From the NCBI GenBank assembly GCA_015698045.1, contig BLAL01000034.1:1887824-1951823 (forward strand): 64,000 bases of DNA, in the 5' to 3' direction. The position numbers and the translations under genes are program-made. Positions 25,423 to 37,775 of this stretch are shown here, in pieces; position 1 is the first letter of the stretch; each line of letters opens with the position of its first letter. This stretch comes from Rhizophagus clarus. Lineage: Eukaryota; Glomeromycota; Glomeromycetes; Glomerales; Glomeraceae. The notes below the pieces were generated by a model. It was not told the DNA's origin. It worked only from the letters and a program-made list of their open reading frames with translations, and did not search any database.

Positions 25423-27164
25423 CCGTTTATACTGATAATCTCATATTAACAATCATATATATTTTTTAAATAAATATGTTTCATATTCATTACGTGAATA
25501 AAACAACGAATTTTTTAATGCATTTAATGACCTTGTTAAAAAGAGTATATAATTAACCATTCAGAATTTTTTAACTATTCTGATTGGTTTGGCTTTAAGA
25601 GATGGTTGCATAGTATAATGTCTCAACACTATTTAATAAATCTGATAATAGGCAATTCAGCAACGCATGTCATTTACAAACATCAAACAAACCTTTAATT
25701 ACGTACCATAATTGATGAAAAAAAAATAACATGTCTTTTGTAATACATAATGAATTCAAAGGTAAAATGACGATGATTGAATTCTGCACCTTTTTCTAAA
25801 TTTGGCAGAAAGATCTTGATTCTCGATGTGATGCATCGGTGAAAAGCCCGTGATTTGATAATTAATTTTATGCAAGCACGCTAGCGCACAGAAAAATTCT
25901 TTAATGTACGTCCTTGCATATCAATAGTCGGTATCAGATCAAGTGATACTTTGCGATTAAATGTATCGGGATTAAGTGATTTGCGATTGAATATATCAGA
26001 TTAAGATTATTTTTTTAATTTTTATTCGTTTATTAATTAATAAAATTTTTTTTAAAAAATAATGGCTGTAAACCCTACTATATAAACCTATAAATTTTGG
26101 TAGAGTAAAACCCTAAGATAATGATTGTCAAATACAAAACAGAATGAATTATAGCAGCCAAAAAATTTTTTGTTGTTAACAGTCTCGATACTATCTCGAT
26201 ATTGTTAAAAGAGTAAATAATATTTCATTTAATGAATAACTTGTTGGAATAAACGGAATAATAAGAATAAGTGAAACAATCACTTTTATAAACAAACATT
26301 AGAAATTAACAGAAGTTGGAATTTGAAAGTCTATCTGACCCACTTTGACCCATAAAGTAACAATCATCTCAGCAATGTACTAAATAAATAACTCTGAAAA
26401 TTCCTTTCTTTTATCTCCACATCAATGATATAAATATAATAAAAATAAAAAAACTCTCTGAATATACAAAGTTTTAAACGTTAACCTACACCGATACTAT
26501 ATTAATTTCTCTGTTTTCGTTTCGGTCTCTCTACCGTATCATCTCATCATCAATCGTCATCTTTATGTGCAAATTGAGGTATACAAGTTGAGAATGTTCA
26601 TTATTATGATATGATGAAATAAAACATTATCATCCATAATAAATTTCCGAGATGGATGAATCTATTATAAACCAAATTGATTTATATTTTCATATGGGAT
26701 TTCATGAATTCCTATTAAAATTATAAAAGAATGATTAGTATTTTCTAATTATCGCAAGTTCTTGAAGAAACATGATTTACTAAACGAAAAGGACCTCATA
26801 ATTATTATTGTGATAAAATTTTTAATTTACCGTCGACTTAAAATGCAAATAAATGTCTAATTTACTAGTCAGGAAACGCCAGGAAACGTTGTCGAAACTA
26901 CTGTCATTTTCGATAAGCCGTACCAAAAATAGGCACTTTCCCAGTATTACGTCAGTATGTCTGCTCTTTAAAAGAATATACATTAAAACGCGTTACGAAT
27001 TACAGTCACATAGCGATAGTCCGGAAAAATTCGTATAACAAAGTGTTCATTGACTTCCGAATTTAGTTAGATTTGTGAATAAATACACTTACAGATGGAG
27101 TGTTTAATCATTCTCTATTTTTTCTTTCTAATTTTTTTTTTTTCAAAAAATTAAATTAAAAAAT
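25423..27164. other. Long spacer between family copies C and D
   Basis: About 1.7 kb, AT-rich, without a supportable gene. A 61-codon forward stretch at 26853-27038 has no partner exon or recognisable content. No family-domain remnant was seen on either strand. Confidence 0.45.
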
Positions 27165-28527
27165 ATGACTAATAGAAAGGTCGGTTAATAGAATTATCTT
27201 TACAAAAGAATTATTTCATAATTATTGATTATTTTTAATATTATAAAAAATATTAACAGAACGAGCATATTGAGGACGGTAGTCATAAAAAAGTTGCTTA
27301 TCGTTATATTAGCGCAATTAAAGAGGAACAAGAAATTCGCGAAAGAAAAACTTCACCTCGTCAAGATTCAATAGATCAATCTTCATTAAACAATAATGAT
27401 ACCAATAATTTAAATTATTTAAATTTAATAAAAGAGAGAATTTTTCGATTTTCTCATCTATCTCGTAATGCTAAAATTGGGTTAATGGCCGTGCCTACCT
27501 TTTTTATTTTGTTAATTTACTTTGTAAGTTGTCATAACTTTTTTGTTTATATTACGGTATTTTCTTTCTTTCTTTTCTTTTTTTTTTTTTTTTAAAAAAA
27601 AAGTTGCATATAATCGTAAATAGTTAACTCCTGAAAAATCGCCTTCTCCTTTTTTCCGAGAATTTGTTGATACGACAACAACTACCTTTGTAGATATTAA
27701 CAGCGTCGATCTTCCAGGTATGATATACGTACCTTCGTATTTTTCAAATTGAAAAATTAAAACATATATTTGTATGCATTCACATATATATATAATTCTC
27801 TTTAACCCGAATTATAGCTTCAAATACATTAACACAACATACAGTAACATGTCGAAATGCTGCAAACATGGTCCAAAATTCACCAGCTTTTAAAGATCAT
27901 GGAATTCAAATTGCATCAGGTCTTCGTGATTTTGGAGAAAAAATCACTTTAGCAGGGAGACATCTACAAAACATGTATAATAAAGGTTCAACAGTATACA
28001 AAGCATTTGATAATGACATTGAAGCGATGATAAATCGATTAAAACAAAGCGCAAAGAAAGGCGATGCCAAATTTTTTAAAAATAAATTAAATAAGTTAAT
28101 AAACAAAATCAAAGATTTTAGACAACATGTCGAAATTACTCAAAGTTCTATAGCGAATGCGGAAGAAACTAGACATGATACCGAAGGTTATATCATTGAT
28201 GGGTTAAGGGAAGCGGAAAATTTTATTAGCAATGGCAATGAAGGTTCACAAAGAACAGTGGAACTCACTAGAGCTAAAAAAGAACTTGCGTTTATTTCGG
28301 ATCTTTTAAGTCACTTAGATAGTACTGCGGTTCATCTGGATAAAATAAGAAAAATTTTAAGTAATTATGAAGATAAATTGTTAAATGTTGAAGCTGAACT
28401 TGGTGGTTTTGGTAGAGATGAAGAAGACGGTATATTTGAAGTTAGCAGAGAAGATATCAAATATTTAAAGCAAGCCCTTGAAGTCTTAAAGACTAGTCAT
28501 TTAAAATTTAATCAACTTTCTAATTAA
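27165..28527 (+). CDS. Tandem membrane-helical family, copy D
   Basis: Exons 27165-27179, 27260-27523, 27624-27717 and 27818-28527 give 360 residues. Layout equals copy B: five-residue first exon (MTNRK), polar charged stretch, membrane span (IGLMAVPTFFILLIYF), linker (FFREFVDTTTTTFVDI, then SVDLPG), and a 710-nt last exon with CRNAANMVQNSPAFKDHGIQ, GLRDFGEKITLAGRHLQNMY, NKGSTVYKAFD, RHDTEGYIIDGLREAENFI and GIFEVSREDIKYLKQALE. The last exon has exactly the same length as in copies A and B despite much substitution, so the domain length is under constraint. Function unknown. Confidence 0.75.
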
Positions 28528-28864
28528 CCATTTATAATTTTCATTTAAATCGAATTTGATCTTTTTTTTTTTTTTTTCGTTTTAATGGAGGGGTGGGAAA
28601 TATTGGGACGGAGATGTTTCTATTATACTTCTATTTTTTTAAATAAATAAATTTTTTTTCGACTACGTGTTATATGACGCGGATTCATTTTTGCACTTTT
28701 GCGCCACACACTTACTCGTCACACAATATAAAAATCTTTTCTGGTTAGTACGATTCTACTGAAAGATTAAGGTTTGTAAATTAACTATAAAGAAAAATAC
28801 GTGTAACTCTAAACAATTATATAAGAACATGATGAATCATTAAACTGCAAACAAGATAAACAAG
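28528..28864. other. Spacer between family copies D and E
   Basis: 337 bp with a long T run (28562-28578). No gene seen. Confidence 0.45.
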
Positions 28865-29925
28865 ATGCAATTAAACGAAATAATTGAAATAATTTATCAA
28901 ATAACTTATCAAATTAAAAATAAATTACCTCAAAAATTTCAGACTCGTAACACTAAATTTTGGTTAATCGCTTTATTCTTCTCTATAATTTCAATAACTT
29001 GGCTTGTAAGTTAAAATATGGTTTAAATTACATTTAAACAATTAATGATAAATTTTTTTTTTTTTTTTTTCTTAACAAAAAATAGACATCATCACCCACT
29101 AATAATGTAAGATCAAAACCAAAAACAGCGCCTATTAAAAAACTTTCAGAAACAACAGTTAACATGTTTGATGAAGTTAAAAAGATAGCAGCAAATACAG
29201 CAAATACAGTAAATACAACAATAGGATTAGATTGTCGTAAAGTAGCAAGTATGATTCAAAGGAGCCCAGCATTTGAATATCACGGTTGTGAAATAGCAAC
29301 AGGATTACGTAAATTTAAAGTAGAAATATTAGAAGCGAATCTTTTATTACAAAAAATGTATGTTAAAGGATCCCAATTACACGAATCATTTGATGAAAAG
29401 ATTGAAGAAATGATGAAACGATTTAAAAATCAAAAAAGAGGGGAAACGAAATATTTTAAAGAAGGAATTAATTTTATGATAACAAAAGCTATAGAATTCA
29501 AACAATCAATAAAAGAAGCGCATGATTTTACACAAGAAGTGGAAAAAACTAGACATGTTACAGAAGGTTATATTCATGATGGAATGAGAGAAGCTGAAAA
29601 CTTTATGGATATTGAATTAGATTATTTAGGACATACAATTGATAAGGAAATGGCCATAAAAGAAATTTCAATTGTTCATAATTTTTTAGATCATTTAAAT
29701 AATATCGCAGAATATTTAGAAAAAATGAACCAAGCTTTAATGAGATATGAAGATAATTTAAAAGAAATATCTAAAGATCTTGATGATAATAATAAAGAAA
29801 AAGATGATGATGATAAAGGTACAATTGAGGTTACGAGAGATGATTTTAAGTTATTAAAACATTTTGCTGATAGAGTTAAAGATAGTCATTATAAGTTTAT
29901 CCAAAAGTCATTGATTACTTGTTAA
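28865..29925 (+). CDS. Tandem membrane-helical family, copy E (linker intron lost)
   Basis: Two exons (28865-29005 and 29086-29925) give 326 residues. Exon 1 encodes a short basic N-terminus and the membrane span (FWLIALFFSIISITWL). Exon 2 fuses linker and helical domain without the phase-1 intron that splits them in the other copies, and the conserved Leu-Pro-Gly is replaced by an Ala/Asn/Thr-rich stretch (IAANTANTVNTTIGL). Domain marks remain: CRKVASMIQRSPAFEYHG, GLRKFKVEILEANLLLQKMY, ETKYFKEGINFMI and RHVTEGYIHDGMREAENFM. A charged insertion (NNKEKDDDDK) lies near the end. Apparently intact; function unknown. Confidence 0.73.
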
Positions 29926-30119
29926 GTAGCCTGATTTCTGTATAGTGACGTAATTCAACTGCAACTGCGTGATGATTGATAAGCTATATTTAGTTGGCAA
30001 GGATGCGAGACCTGATTAATCTTCTAATGGTACCTTAAAATTTTCTTTTCTTTATTCTCATTTTTAAAATCTTCTTTAAATAAAAAATAAAACCCAATTT
30101 TATAAATAAATATTTAAAA

Positions 30120-31106
30120 ATGAAAGCTTTAACAAGTTCATTTGTTTTAATAATCTCAATAATAATTTGGCTTGTAAGTAATAAATATTAAATTTATAAA
30201 AGTTTTATTTATTTCTGAAAAAAAAAAGTCTTTTAAAAAAATCAGGTATTTCTACGTACCAAACCACCATCATTTTTTTTATTGAAATTTTCTCATGTAA
30301 CGAACGATATCTTTGAAGAAATTAGCAATATTGAACTTCCAAGTAAAAAAAAAAATAAAAATAAAAATAATAACTTTGTTCGTGTAATCAATCGTGTTTA
30401 TAATATTAATTAATTTATCATTACAGTCAAATATACCATGATAGAACATACAGTAACATGTCGTACGATGGCAAATAAGATTCAAAGAAGTCCAATATTC
30501 AAATCTCATGGTACTCAAATAGGAACAAGATTACGTGAATTTGGAGAACAAATAAGAGAAGCAGGTCATTTATTACAAAAGGTGTATAGTAAAGGTTCAT
30601 CAGTATATAAATCATTTGATATAGAAATCAAAGCGATGATTTATCGATTAAATTCAAATAATATACGAAAAAATGATGCGAGATATTTTAAGGAAAGATT
30701 AAATGCGTTAATAAAAAAGATCAAAGAATTTAGAAAATTAGTACAACAAACTTATAACTCTATACAAAAAGCGGAAAATGTTGGAAATGATACAGAAAAT
30801 TATATTTTTGATGGATTAAGAAAAGTTAACACTTTTATTGTAAATGATGGTGATTATTATGATATGGATGATATTGAGGAGACCAAAAAAGAACTTGACG
30901 TAATTAACGAAATTTTAAATCATTTACGTGATACTTGTGGTAATTTAGATAAAATGGGAAAAATTTTAAAGGATTATGAAAATAAATTAATAGATATTTA
31001 TGATGAACTTGATGATAGATATGATGGTATAATTGAATTTACAAGAGAAGGTCTTGAATCTTTAAAATTTATTAATAATTTAAAGAACAGATTTATAATT
31101 CAGTGA
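30120..31106 (+). CDS. Tandem membrane-helical family, copy F (short N-terminus)
   Basis: Exons 30120-30173, 30246-30342 and 30427-31106 give 276 residues. Exon 1 is only 18 codons and is almost wholly the membrane span (LTSSFVLIISIIIWL), so here the span could act as a signal anchor. The linker ends SNIELP and the last exon is 680 nt, shorter than in siblings because the C-terminal end is cut back (it ends NNLKNRFIIQ). The helical domain is closest to copy B: GHLLQKVYSKGSSVYKSFDI and RYFKERLNALIKKIKEFRKL are nearly the same, which suggests a recent duplication or gene conversion. Confidence 0.72.
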
Positions 31107-31287
31107 CGTCATCAAATTAAACTATTTTTAGCTAAAATTGGTATTATTAAAAAGTTGTTGTGCAGCGGTTCCTTTCTCTTTTTTCTCTTTTTGTCTTTAA
31201 ATCGTGTAGATTTTGACGTTATTATTTGTTTAAAAAATTTAAAGAACTTACTTTCATTTATATAATCGACACGAAAAAACGAAAGAT

Positions 31288-32334
31288 ATGAAAGGGTTAA
31301 TTAGTACATTAGTTTTGATTCTCGCTGTAGTTTTTTGGTTTGTAAGTTACATAATAAAGAATTTTTTTTTTTAATTTTAAAATAAATAAATATATTTTTT
31401 GCACCCACCTGTGAAAATAAAATAAAATTTTCTTTCTTTAGGTATATCCAAGAGATAAAATATTATTTTTTCAGAAATTTTCTATTACAACAAATGATAG
31501 TTTTGAAGAAATTAATAAATTATCTCTTCCAGGTAAAAACATATTTGTGTTAATATTCACAAAACCATATAAAATTTAATTTTTTTCTTTTACTTTTTGT
31601 TTATTTTTTTTTTAGCCGCAAATACAATCATGGAACATTCTATTGCATTTCGTAAAGTAGCGAATATGATACAAAGAAGTCCGGCATTTGAATTCCATGG
31701 ATGTCAAATATCAATGGAATTACGTAAATTTGAAAGAAAAACAGTTATAGTAGGTAACACATTAATAGAATTTTATAACGGAGGATCCAAAATATATAAA
31801 TCAATTAATGAAGAAATTGAAAATATTATAAATCGGGTAAATCCGATTTTTTTTATTTATTCACAAAAAGAGAATGATTTAAAATATTTTGATGAAAGAT
31901 TAAATATAATGATAAAAAAGATCAAAGAATTTAAAGAATTGACTGAAAAAGGATGGAATTCTATAATTGATGTAGTAGATATTATAAATAATAATGAAAA
32001 TAATTTTGAAGATAATTTAAAAGGAGCTCAAGATTTTATTAACAATAAGGAATGTGATTCAAAATATATGGCTGATATAACCAAAGCCAAAAGAGAACTT
32101 GAAATAGTTAATCATATATCAAATCATTTAAATAATACTAAAGGGAATCTAGTTAAGATGAGAGATATTTTAAATATTTATGAAGTTGATTTGTTGAATG
32201 TTTCCGATGAAATTAAAAGAGTTAGTAAATTTCAAGTTACCAGGGAAGATCTTAAACATTTAAGATTAGCTGTTGACATTCTGAAAGAGATTCATTTTAA
32301 ATTTATCCGAAAATCTCTTAATTGTACTTTGTAA
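31288..32334 (+). CDS. Tandem membrane-helical family, copy G (last copy)
   Basis: Exons 31288-31341, 31442-31532 and 31616-32334 give 287 residues. Exon 1 is again 18 codons and mostly hydrophobic (LISTLVLILAVVFWF). The linker ends KLSLP, and the last exon starts AANTIMEHSIAFRKVANMIQ in step with copy B, then PAFEFHGCQISMELRKF, LKYFDERLNIMIKKIKEFKE and FQVTREDLKHLRLAVDILKE. A small insertion rich in Phe/Ile (PIFFIYSQKEND) lies in the first third. Copies F and G share the very short first exon and probably arose together. Confidence 0.72.
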
Positions 32335-32973
32335 AATTCTTCTTTTTTTAAATACTTGTACAAGTAATTATGTCACATGATTATATCATGTATTATATAT
32401 ACTTTTTGATTAGTTCATTAAATGTCCCCATATAAGGATTAAAAAGTATAAATTTATTTAATGATTGTACGAATTAAAATTAAACAAACATCAATGTGAA
32501 ACTATCTATTGTCCACTTAAATATTGTCTTTAGAAAAAGAAACAATGATTTTCGTAGATTGTCTACCCATTTAATAATAAATCTAAAATTACAATCGTAT
32601 TGTATATCATAACGTTCCCCTTTTCTAATAAAGCAATAATGAACTAACAATGTTTTGAATGCATTTTCGGTTCATTTTGATTGGTTATCATACACTTATA
32701 ATAATATAACCTTTTTTAATAGCCTTTACGTTATTTTCTTTATAAAAAATCAACAAATTGCTTCTTTATTTCCTATAATAATTCTCTTCCTGATTTTTTT
32801 TGGCCTGGAGCTATACTATCTTAATCTACGTGGTTAAACTTTTCCTTGAATTTTTTCACGATACAACATTATTGTCGCTAACTTTAACTGCTACCGCAAT
32901 TTTATTTATTTTTGCCAACTTTAATTATTATTGCCAACTATCGCTACCAACTTTCTCGTTAACTTTAAACATC
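32335..32973. other. Intergenic region upstream of the TLC gene
   Basis: No separate gene seen. From about 32800 the frame of the next gene is already open and hydrophobic without an ATG, so part of this stretch may be an unrecognised 5' exon of the TLC protein. Confidence 0.4.
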
Positions 32974-33989
32974 ATGTTATCTAACAAATCACCTTCCTTA
33001 CCTTCCTTATTATCACAGAATTTAACAAATTCTTCATATTCAAATTTATTCACAATTCCTAACGCTTCTTTACTTACAAATTCTTTTATATTTTCTTCAA
33101 CATTATTATTAACAAGTTTTATTTTCTTTACAAAGAATAATTTTTTAAAGAATAAACAACAAAAGGCATGGATTTTAACACTTATAACATCAATGGTAAT
33201 GACATTAGGATCAATTCCATTCCTATATCAATTAATTTTCAACGCTAATTGGAATGTTAATAATCTTCCAAACGAATCAAATTTATCTATAATATTGGTT
33301 GGATTTTTTATGACTTATTGTATAATTGATATATTATTGGGTAAATTCTTTTATGAGAAAGAAATTAGTAATGTAACGAATATGAAAGGTTATTTACATC
33401 ATTTGGTTTATCTTGTGTTATCGAGTTTTGTTATTTACAAACAAAGAACAGAAATATTTTGTTTAATGTCTATTTTTGAGGTAAATCTCATTTTTTTTTT
33501 TTTTTTTTTTTTTTTTTTGTATAATTTTGAAACAATTTAATAAAAATTAATAAATTTTTTTTTCAATCTTTAATTTAATAGGTTTCAACCCTTGTCTTGG
33601 CAACCGAAAAGATCAATAACAAATCTCCTAAAAAAGATATTTTATACGCAATAACTTTCGTTTCAACAAGATTATTATTTCATGGTATAATGATATACCT
33701 TTATTTTAATTATCATCAATCAAAATCAATTTGGTTGATATTATCCTTTCTTTATCCTTTACATTGTTATTGGTTTTATGGTTTCGTTAAACAAAAAGTT
33801 TCTGCAAGAAATCAACAAAGGAAACTATCTCAATATAATAAAATGTTTTATAATAAAAAAGAGTTAGAAGAAGCTTTAAATAGAATTCAATCTCCCAAAC
33901 GTGATTTTTTGGAAAAAGAAGATAATGATTATTTTTGGAAAGTGGAAGAAAGAAGATCAAATATATTATTATTCACGTTAATATATTAA
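32974..33989 (+). CDS. TLC-domain (TRAM/LAG1/CLN8) multi-span membrane protein
   Basis: Two exons (32974-33480 and 33582-33989) give 304 residues from the ATG at 32974; the frame stays open upstream to about 32800 without an ATG. About six to seven hydrophobic segments are visible. The TLC signature is in the middle: LSIILVGFFMTYCIIDILLG, then MKGYLHHLVYLVLSSFV with the conserved His pair, then an acidic IFEVSTLVLA helix and the RLLFHGIMIYLYF segment. TLC proteins include ceramide synthases, CLN8 and TMEM56/TLCD members that affect lipid composition of ER-type membranes. The ceramide-synthase Lag1 motif is not fully present, so the TLCD/TMEM56 side is more likely. The C-terminal tail is charged and probably cytosolic. 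Confidence 0.72.
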
Positions 33990-35146
33990 AGGGAGAATGA
34001 AGTGACGAACTCGATACCACGTAGATAGAATTTTTTTTTTTTTGTATATATTATATTTATATTATTATTGTAGCCGGCTTTGACCGGCTTTGTACAGACA
34101 TTTTTATTTTATCTAATTAAATTATATTTAATATATGTATATTATATTATATTTTAAATATGTAATGATTTATTTTAATTCTGCTACATAATTTAATAAC
34201 ATTATACGTAATAACGATAACATGATACAACATTAACAAACCACGATATGATTAAAAAACAACGACATACCTAATTGTTTTCTAACAGTTAAATTGTGAT
34301 CAAGGTTTTCTCTAAAAACAGCAAATATACAATCATCAACGATTGATTCATTATGAATAGACTTTCGGAGTTGTATGATCTTAGTCATCTTACCAAATAT
34401 TCATTCATTCTCAACAGATGATTTTACCCCAATATTATTTGTTTACAACGTGATCGCACTATGACATAATTTTTTATGCGGAATATACAAAAGGACCAAC
34501 GGTACACAGAAAAAGTATCGACAGCAAGGATAATGTTTACGTGATTTCTGCACACTATTTAACTAACTACTGCTTTCACTTTTGTATAATTAAAGAGAAA
34601 AGAGAATATAATTAATTATAATCTCACTTGGATTTTATCTATCATTTTTATTATTTTGATTATGTCCGAATTCGGAAGCTCTTGTTTTATCGTCCGACAA
34701 TTACCGAAATGGTGTTCATCAATTGTTATGATTTATTTGAATCAAGTGATATATGTGTTTACGTTACATTTATTTTCATTCATTCACTTTGGGGTGTTAC
34801 CAATGTTTATCAAATTATTAAAAATTTCATTTATAAAATAATTAAAAAAAAAATGAGAAAAAAGAAAGAGAATTTGTCGGGTCAAAATTACATTAATTGA
34901 AAAATTGAAATTTTCGTAAATCTAAAATCCCTACACGTAATTATCCTAATATATGTGTGTGTGAATTCATACGTAATAATTATTAACGGTAAATATTAAC
35001 GTTATTTGAACTTAGCATTTATTCATCGTTATCGGCCAAATCCCGAATTTCCGAAAGTTTAAATACAAGTTAGCTATTTGTTTTGAGGTCACATAATCAC
35101 ATAACAATTTATTAAGTTCACTCAAAACGACCAACTTTCCTAAAAA
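33990..35146. other. Intergenic region
   Basis: AT-rich. A 90-codon open stretch at 34628-34900 overlaps another frame at 34656-34841; neither has domain, splice or codon support. Nothing else seen. Confidence 0.45.
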
Positions 35147-35764
35147 ATGAGTTACAATGCCCCTCTCCGTCCGCCACCATATCACGCCACAATGTGTGCC
35201 CGGGCTGGATGTCAAAATCCCTGTCTTGTGAATACCAATAACATTACTTATCTCTTTTGCAGCGTCAACTGTGCAAAACTTTATCAAAAAGACATGACTC
35301 TAACAAAATGCAGTACTTGTCAAAACCAATTCTACGGAACCTTGTGTCCTTATTGTTCCCGTTCTTCTTGCATACGAGGTTCTCGACAGCAACGACGAAA
35401 TATTAGACTTGAAAGTGCACATTATTCAATATCCGTCCGGGAAAGTTCTGTATGTATAATAATATGTTTATGTGTTAGAAATTGATTGTTGAATATTTGT
35501 ATTAACGTATTTGATATTATTATGCGGATTATACTAAACAGCCATTGTTGCAAGCTCAATAGTAAGTACTTAGTATTGTTGTAGTTCACTCGTGCATTTG
35601 AATTCTAACAGATTTTTTTATTCAGTGATTGCGATAACAACAATGATGAGTGCGGAGATGTTATCGGCGGATGTTTTGGATGTTGTTGCATAATTCTTAT
35701 TTTAATTCTTGTATTTTTAGCTGGTGTTTGGTCAGCAAATCACATACACATTTCTAGTCCCTAA
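35147..35764 (+). CDS. Small Cys-rich, C-terminally anchored protein
   Basis: Three exons (35147-35449, 35542-35561, 35626-35764) give 153 residues. Residues 16-40 hold CARAGCQNPC and FCSVNCAKLYQK, a treble-clef-like zinc-binding pattern reminiscent of FCS/MYND-type fingers. A second cluster (KCSTCQNQFYGTLCPYCSR) follows at about 58-76, so one or two zinc sites are likely. The last exon encodes an acidic stretch, a Cys cluster (GGCFGCCC) that could be lipid-modified, and one hydrophobic span (IIILILILVFLAGVW) with a short polar tail. This suggests a tail-anchored protein with a cytosolic zinc module. The 20-nt middle exon is inferred from its two splice sites and from frame. No family name can be given. 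Confidence 0.62.
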
Positions 35765-36731
35765 ACGAATTCTAATACTTTCAGTTATTTTTCATGATTT
35801 TTTTTCTATTTCCTTAAATAATACCATTTAGAGGTTAATAGATTTCTATATATAAAAAACCTATTTTTTCGATATTTCATAGTATTTAAATGTCAATTTT
35901 ATCTTTTTCAATCTAATTAAGATTGAACAAAGATAGTGTATTAATAATTAAATTGTATATTTCCCGTAAAATCACGTCATTTATCATACTCCATATGAAT
36001 TTAAAACGAAATACAAGTTTTTTTTTTAAAGTTCATGAGTCAGATTGTATATTTGTTTTATTTCGCGATTTGGCTTATCATAATACCATATCCGCACTAC
36101 AAGATACTTATTATAATAATCATTAGATGTGCTGATTTTTATAAAATTAAATAATTTACATATTAAGAATTTGATACATTGAGGAATGTTTTGAGTGGAA
36201 TATTCTCAGAGAATATCTTGTGCAGTGTGGTACGGTAAATTAAAATTTTTTTTCTTTATAGAACAGTCGTACTTTTCGTAATCGTATGTTCACTCTGTCC
36301 TTTATTAGAGTCATTTATACCAAGTTTAAGCTTAATTTCTCGTCATATAATCAAATAATATTTAAGGCAAATTGCTAATTAATTAATTGTACTTGAAATT
36401 ACTTCAGAAATACACTGCGAATCGCAGATATAATGAAAGTTTTATTTCAAACAAATGTTCTTTTCGTATTACTTCGATGATTTATTTCTCATCGCGAAAA
36501 ATTTGCATTTTTGTAATTTGCAAATAGTAACCCTAACGTGAATACTACGTGAATACTGAGATTTATTTTAAAAAGATTTCAATTTCGGAATAATATTAAC
36601 AGTTAAAGCTTTGAAATATTGAAATAAACAAACGATCAAACTTTTATATACTGTATACGGAACAAATATTTCCGGTTTATTTCGTTATCATTCTTTATCT
36701 GAATTATTTGAAGTTCACACTATGTTACTCT
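35765..36731. other. Intergenic region
   Basis: About 970 bp of AT-rich DNA. A 67-codon forward stretch at 35923-36126 has no support. No RNA gene or repeat recognised. Confidence 0.45.
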
Positions 36732-37775
36732 CTAATGGATGCCTCCTGGGCCATACTTATGATAACTAATAACGCCTGTATGATGTGTGTAAAGTGGGGT
36801 ATTATCAATTCCTGCATCATTACAACGATATTCTTCTAATGGACACCCATCCTTGATCCATCGATATGCAATATCTTTCCAAGACCAGGGTTCTCCAATA
36901 TTTGGTAAATTTTCTCCATTTTTCATAGGTCCACGACTAATTGCAATATTAGCAAATGCGGAACCCATTTTATTAGCAGGTGCCATCAATCTAGTGATAA
37001 AGGGGCTATTTTCAGGTTGGTTTGGTATAACCATTCGGTGCTCATTCTTGTCACAAATTAATGCTTTCATTATCCAGATTGGATCATCTTGTTCAAGCCA
37101 CCTAGGAATTATTATAAGGTCGAGATTGATATTCTTTCGTTTCGTAAGTTGATGTTAATCTAATATAGAAGTATAGGACATACCAATGAATATTTTTTGT
37201 TATCATATTGCCAGAATCATCAGGATTAGGTCCAGTTAATACGTGACTGATTTAAAGAATTATTCTTATTAATTATAAAAATATACTGTATTATTATTCG
37301 TAAAAATGTTAGAGTTATTCTACCTATGTCCCATAGTAGCATATTGATTATTTTTCAATGTTTTGATAAGACGTCTCATTTCGGTAACGATATTAAAAGG
37401 CAATACCGTTGGTTTATTATTAGGATCAAGAGAACGGATCCAATCATTCCACAAATTAAGCTCTTCTTCAGTAAATACCTTGTACATAGGCCCATTCCAG
37501 GTTGTTAAATGAGACAACATTGGAGAATTTCCTGGATCTCCTTTCACAATGTATGAACTCTCAGTTAAAGCATCCAAAAAACCTTCTGGATTATTGAACA
37601 ATTCATTCATAAATTTATCTCCAAATTTTCGATCATGATGATTACGACTCGCATAAGGAGCTTTATGAGCAATCATTTTAATCATTTTTTGACGAAGATC
37701 TGGTTTGCCTAAATGTGATTTACTGATGTTAAAAATATTAAGAGATAATGCATGTTTATGCAATGAAAATTCATT
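36732..37775 (-). pseudogene. C-terminal part of a heme-oxygenase-like iron-containing redox enzyme
   Basis: Exons 37324 to about 37775, 37184-37246 and 36732-37101 join in frame, giving about 290 residues. The sequence resembles the iron-containing redox enzyme group with the heme-oxygenase-like fold: GDKFMNELFNNPEGFLDAL, SSYIVKGDPGNSPMLSHLTT, GPMYKVFTEEELNLWNDWI, then ENSPFITRLMAPANKMGSAF. Such enzymes use a diiron or heme centre, but the metal-binding N-terminal half is missing here. Upstream of about 37775 the sequence turns into broken hAT transposase, with no ATG in a sensible place. I therefore call it truncated by insertion or rearrangement. The 3' part is clean, with intact splice sites and no stops, so the event may be recent, or a chimeric transcript may exist. 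Family assignment is from memory of the pattern. Confidence 0.5.

Noticed and set aside
26853-27038. 61-codon forward frame between copies C and D
   Set aside because: No resemblance to the neighbouring family and no exon partners.
34628-34900. 90-codon forward frame
   Set aside because: AT-rich, overlapped by a second frame, no domain, no splice partners.
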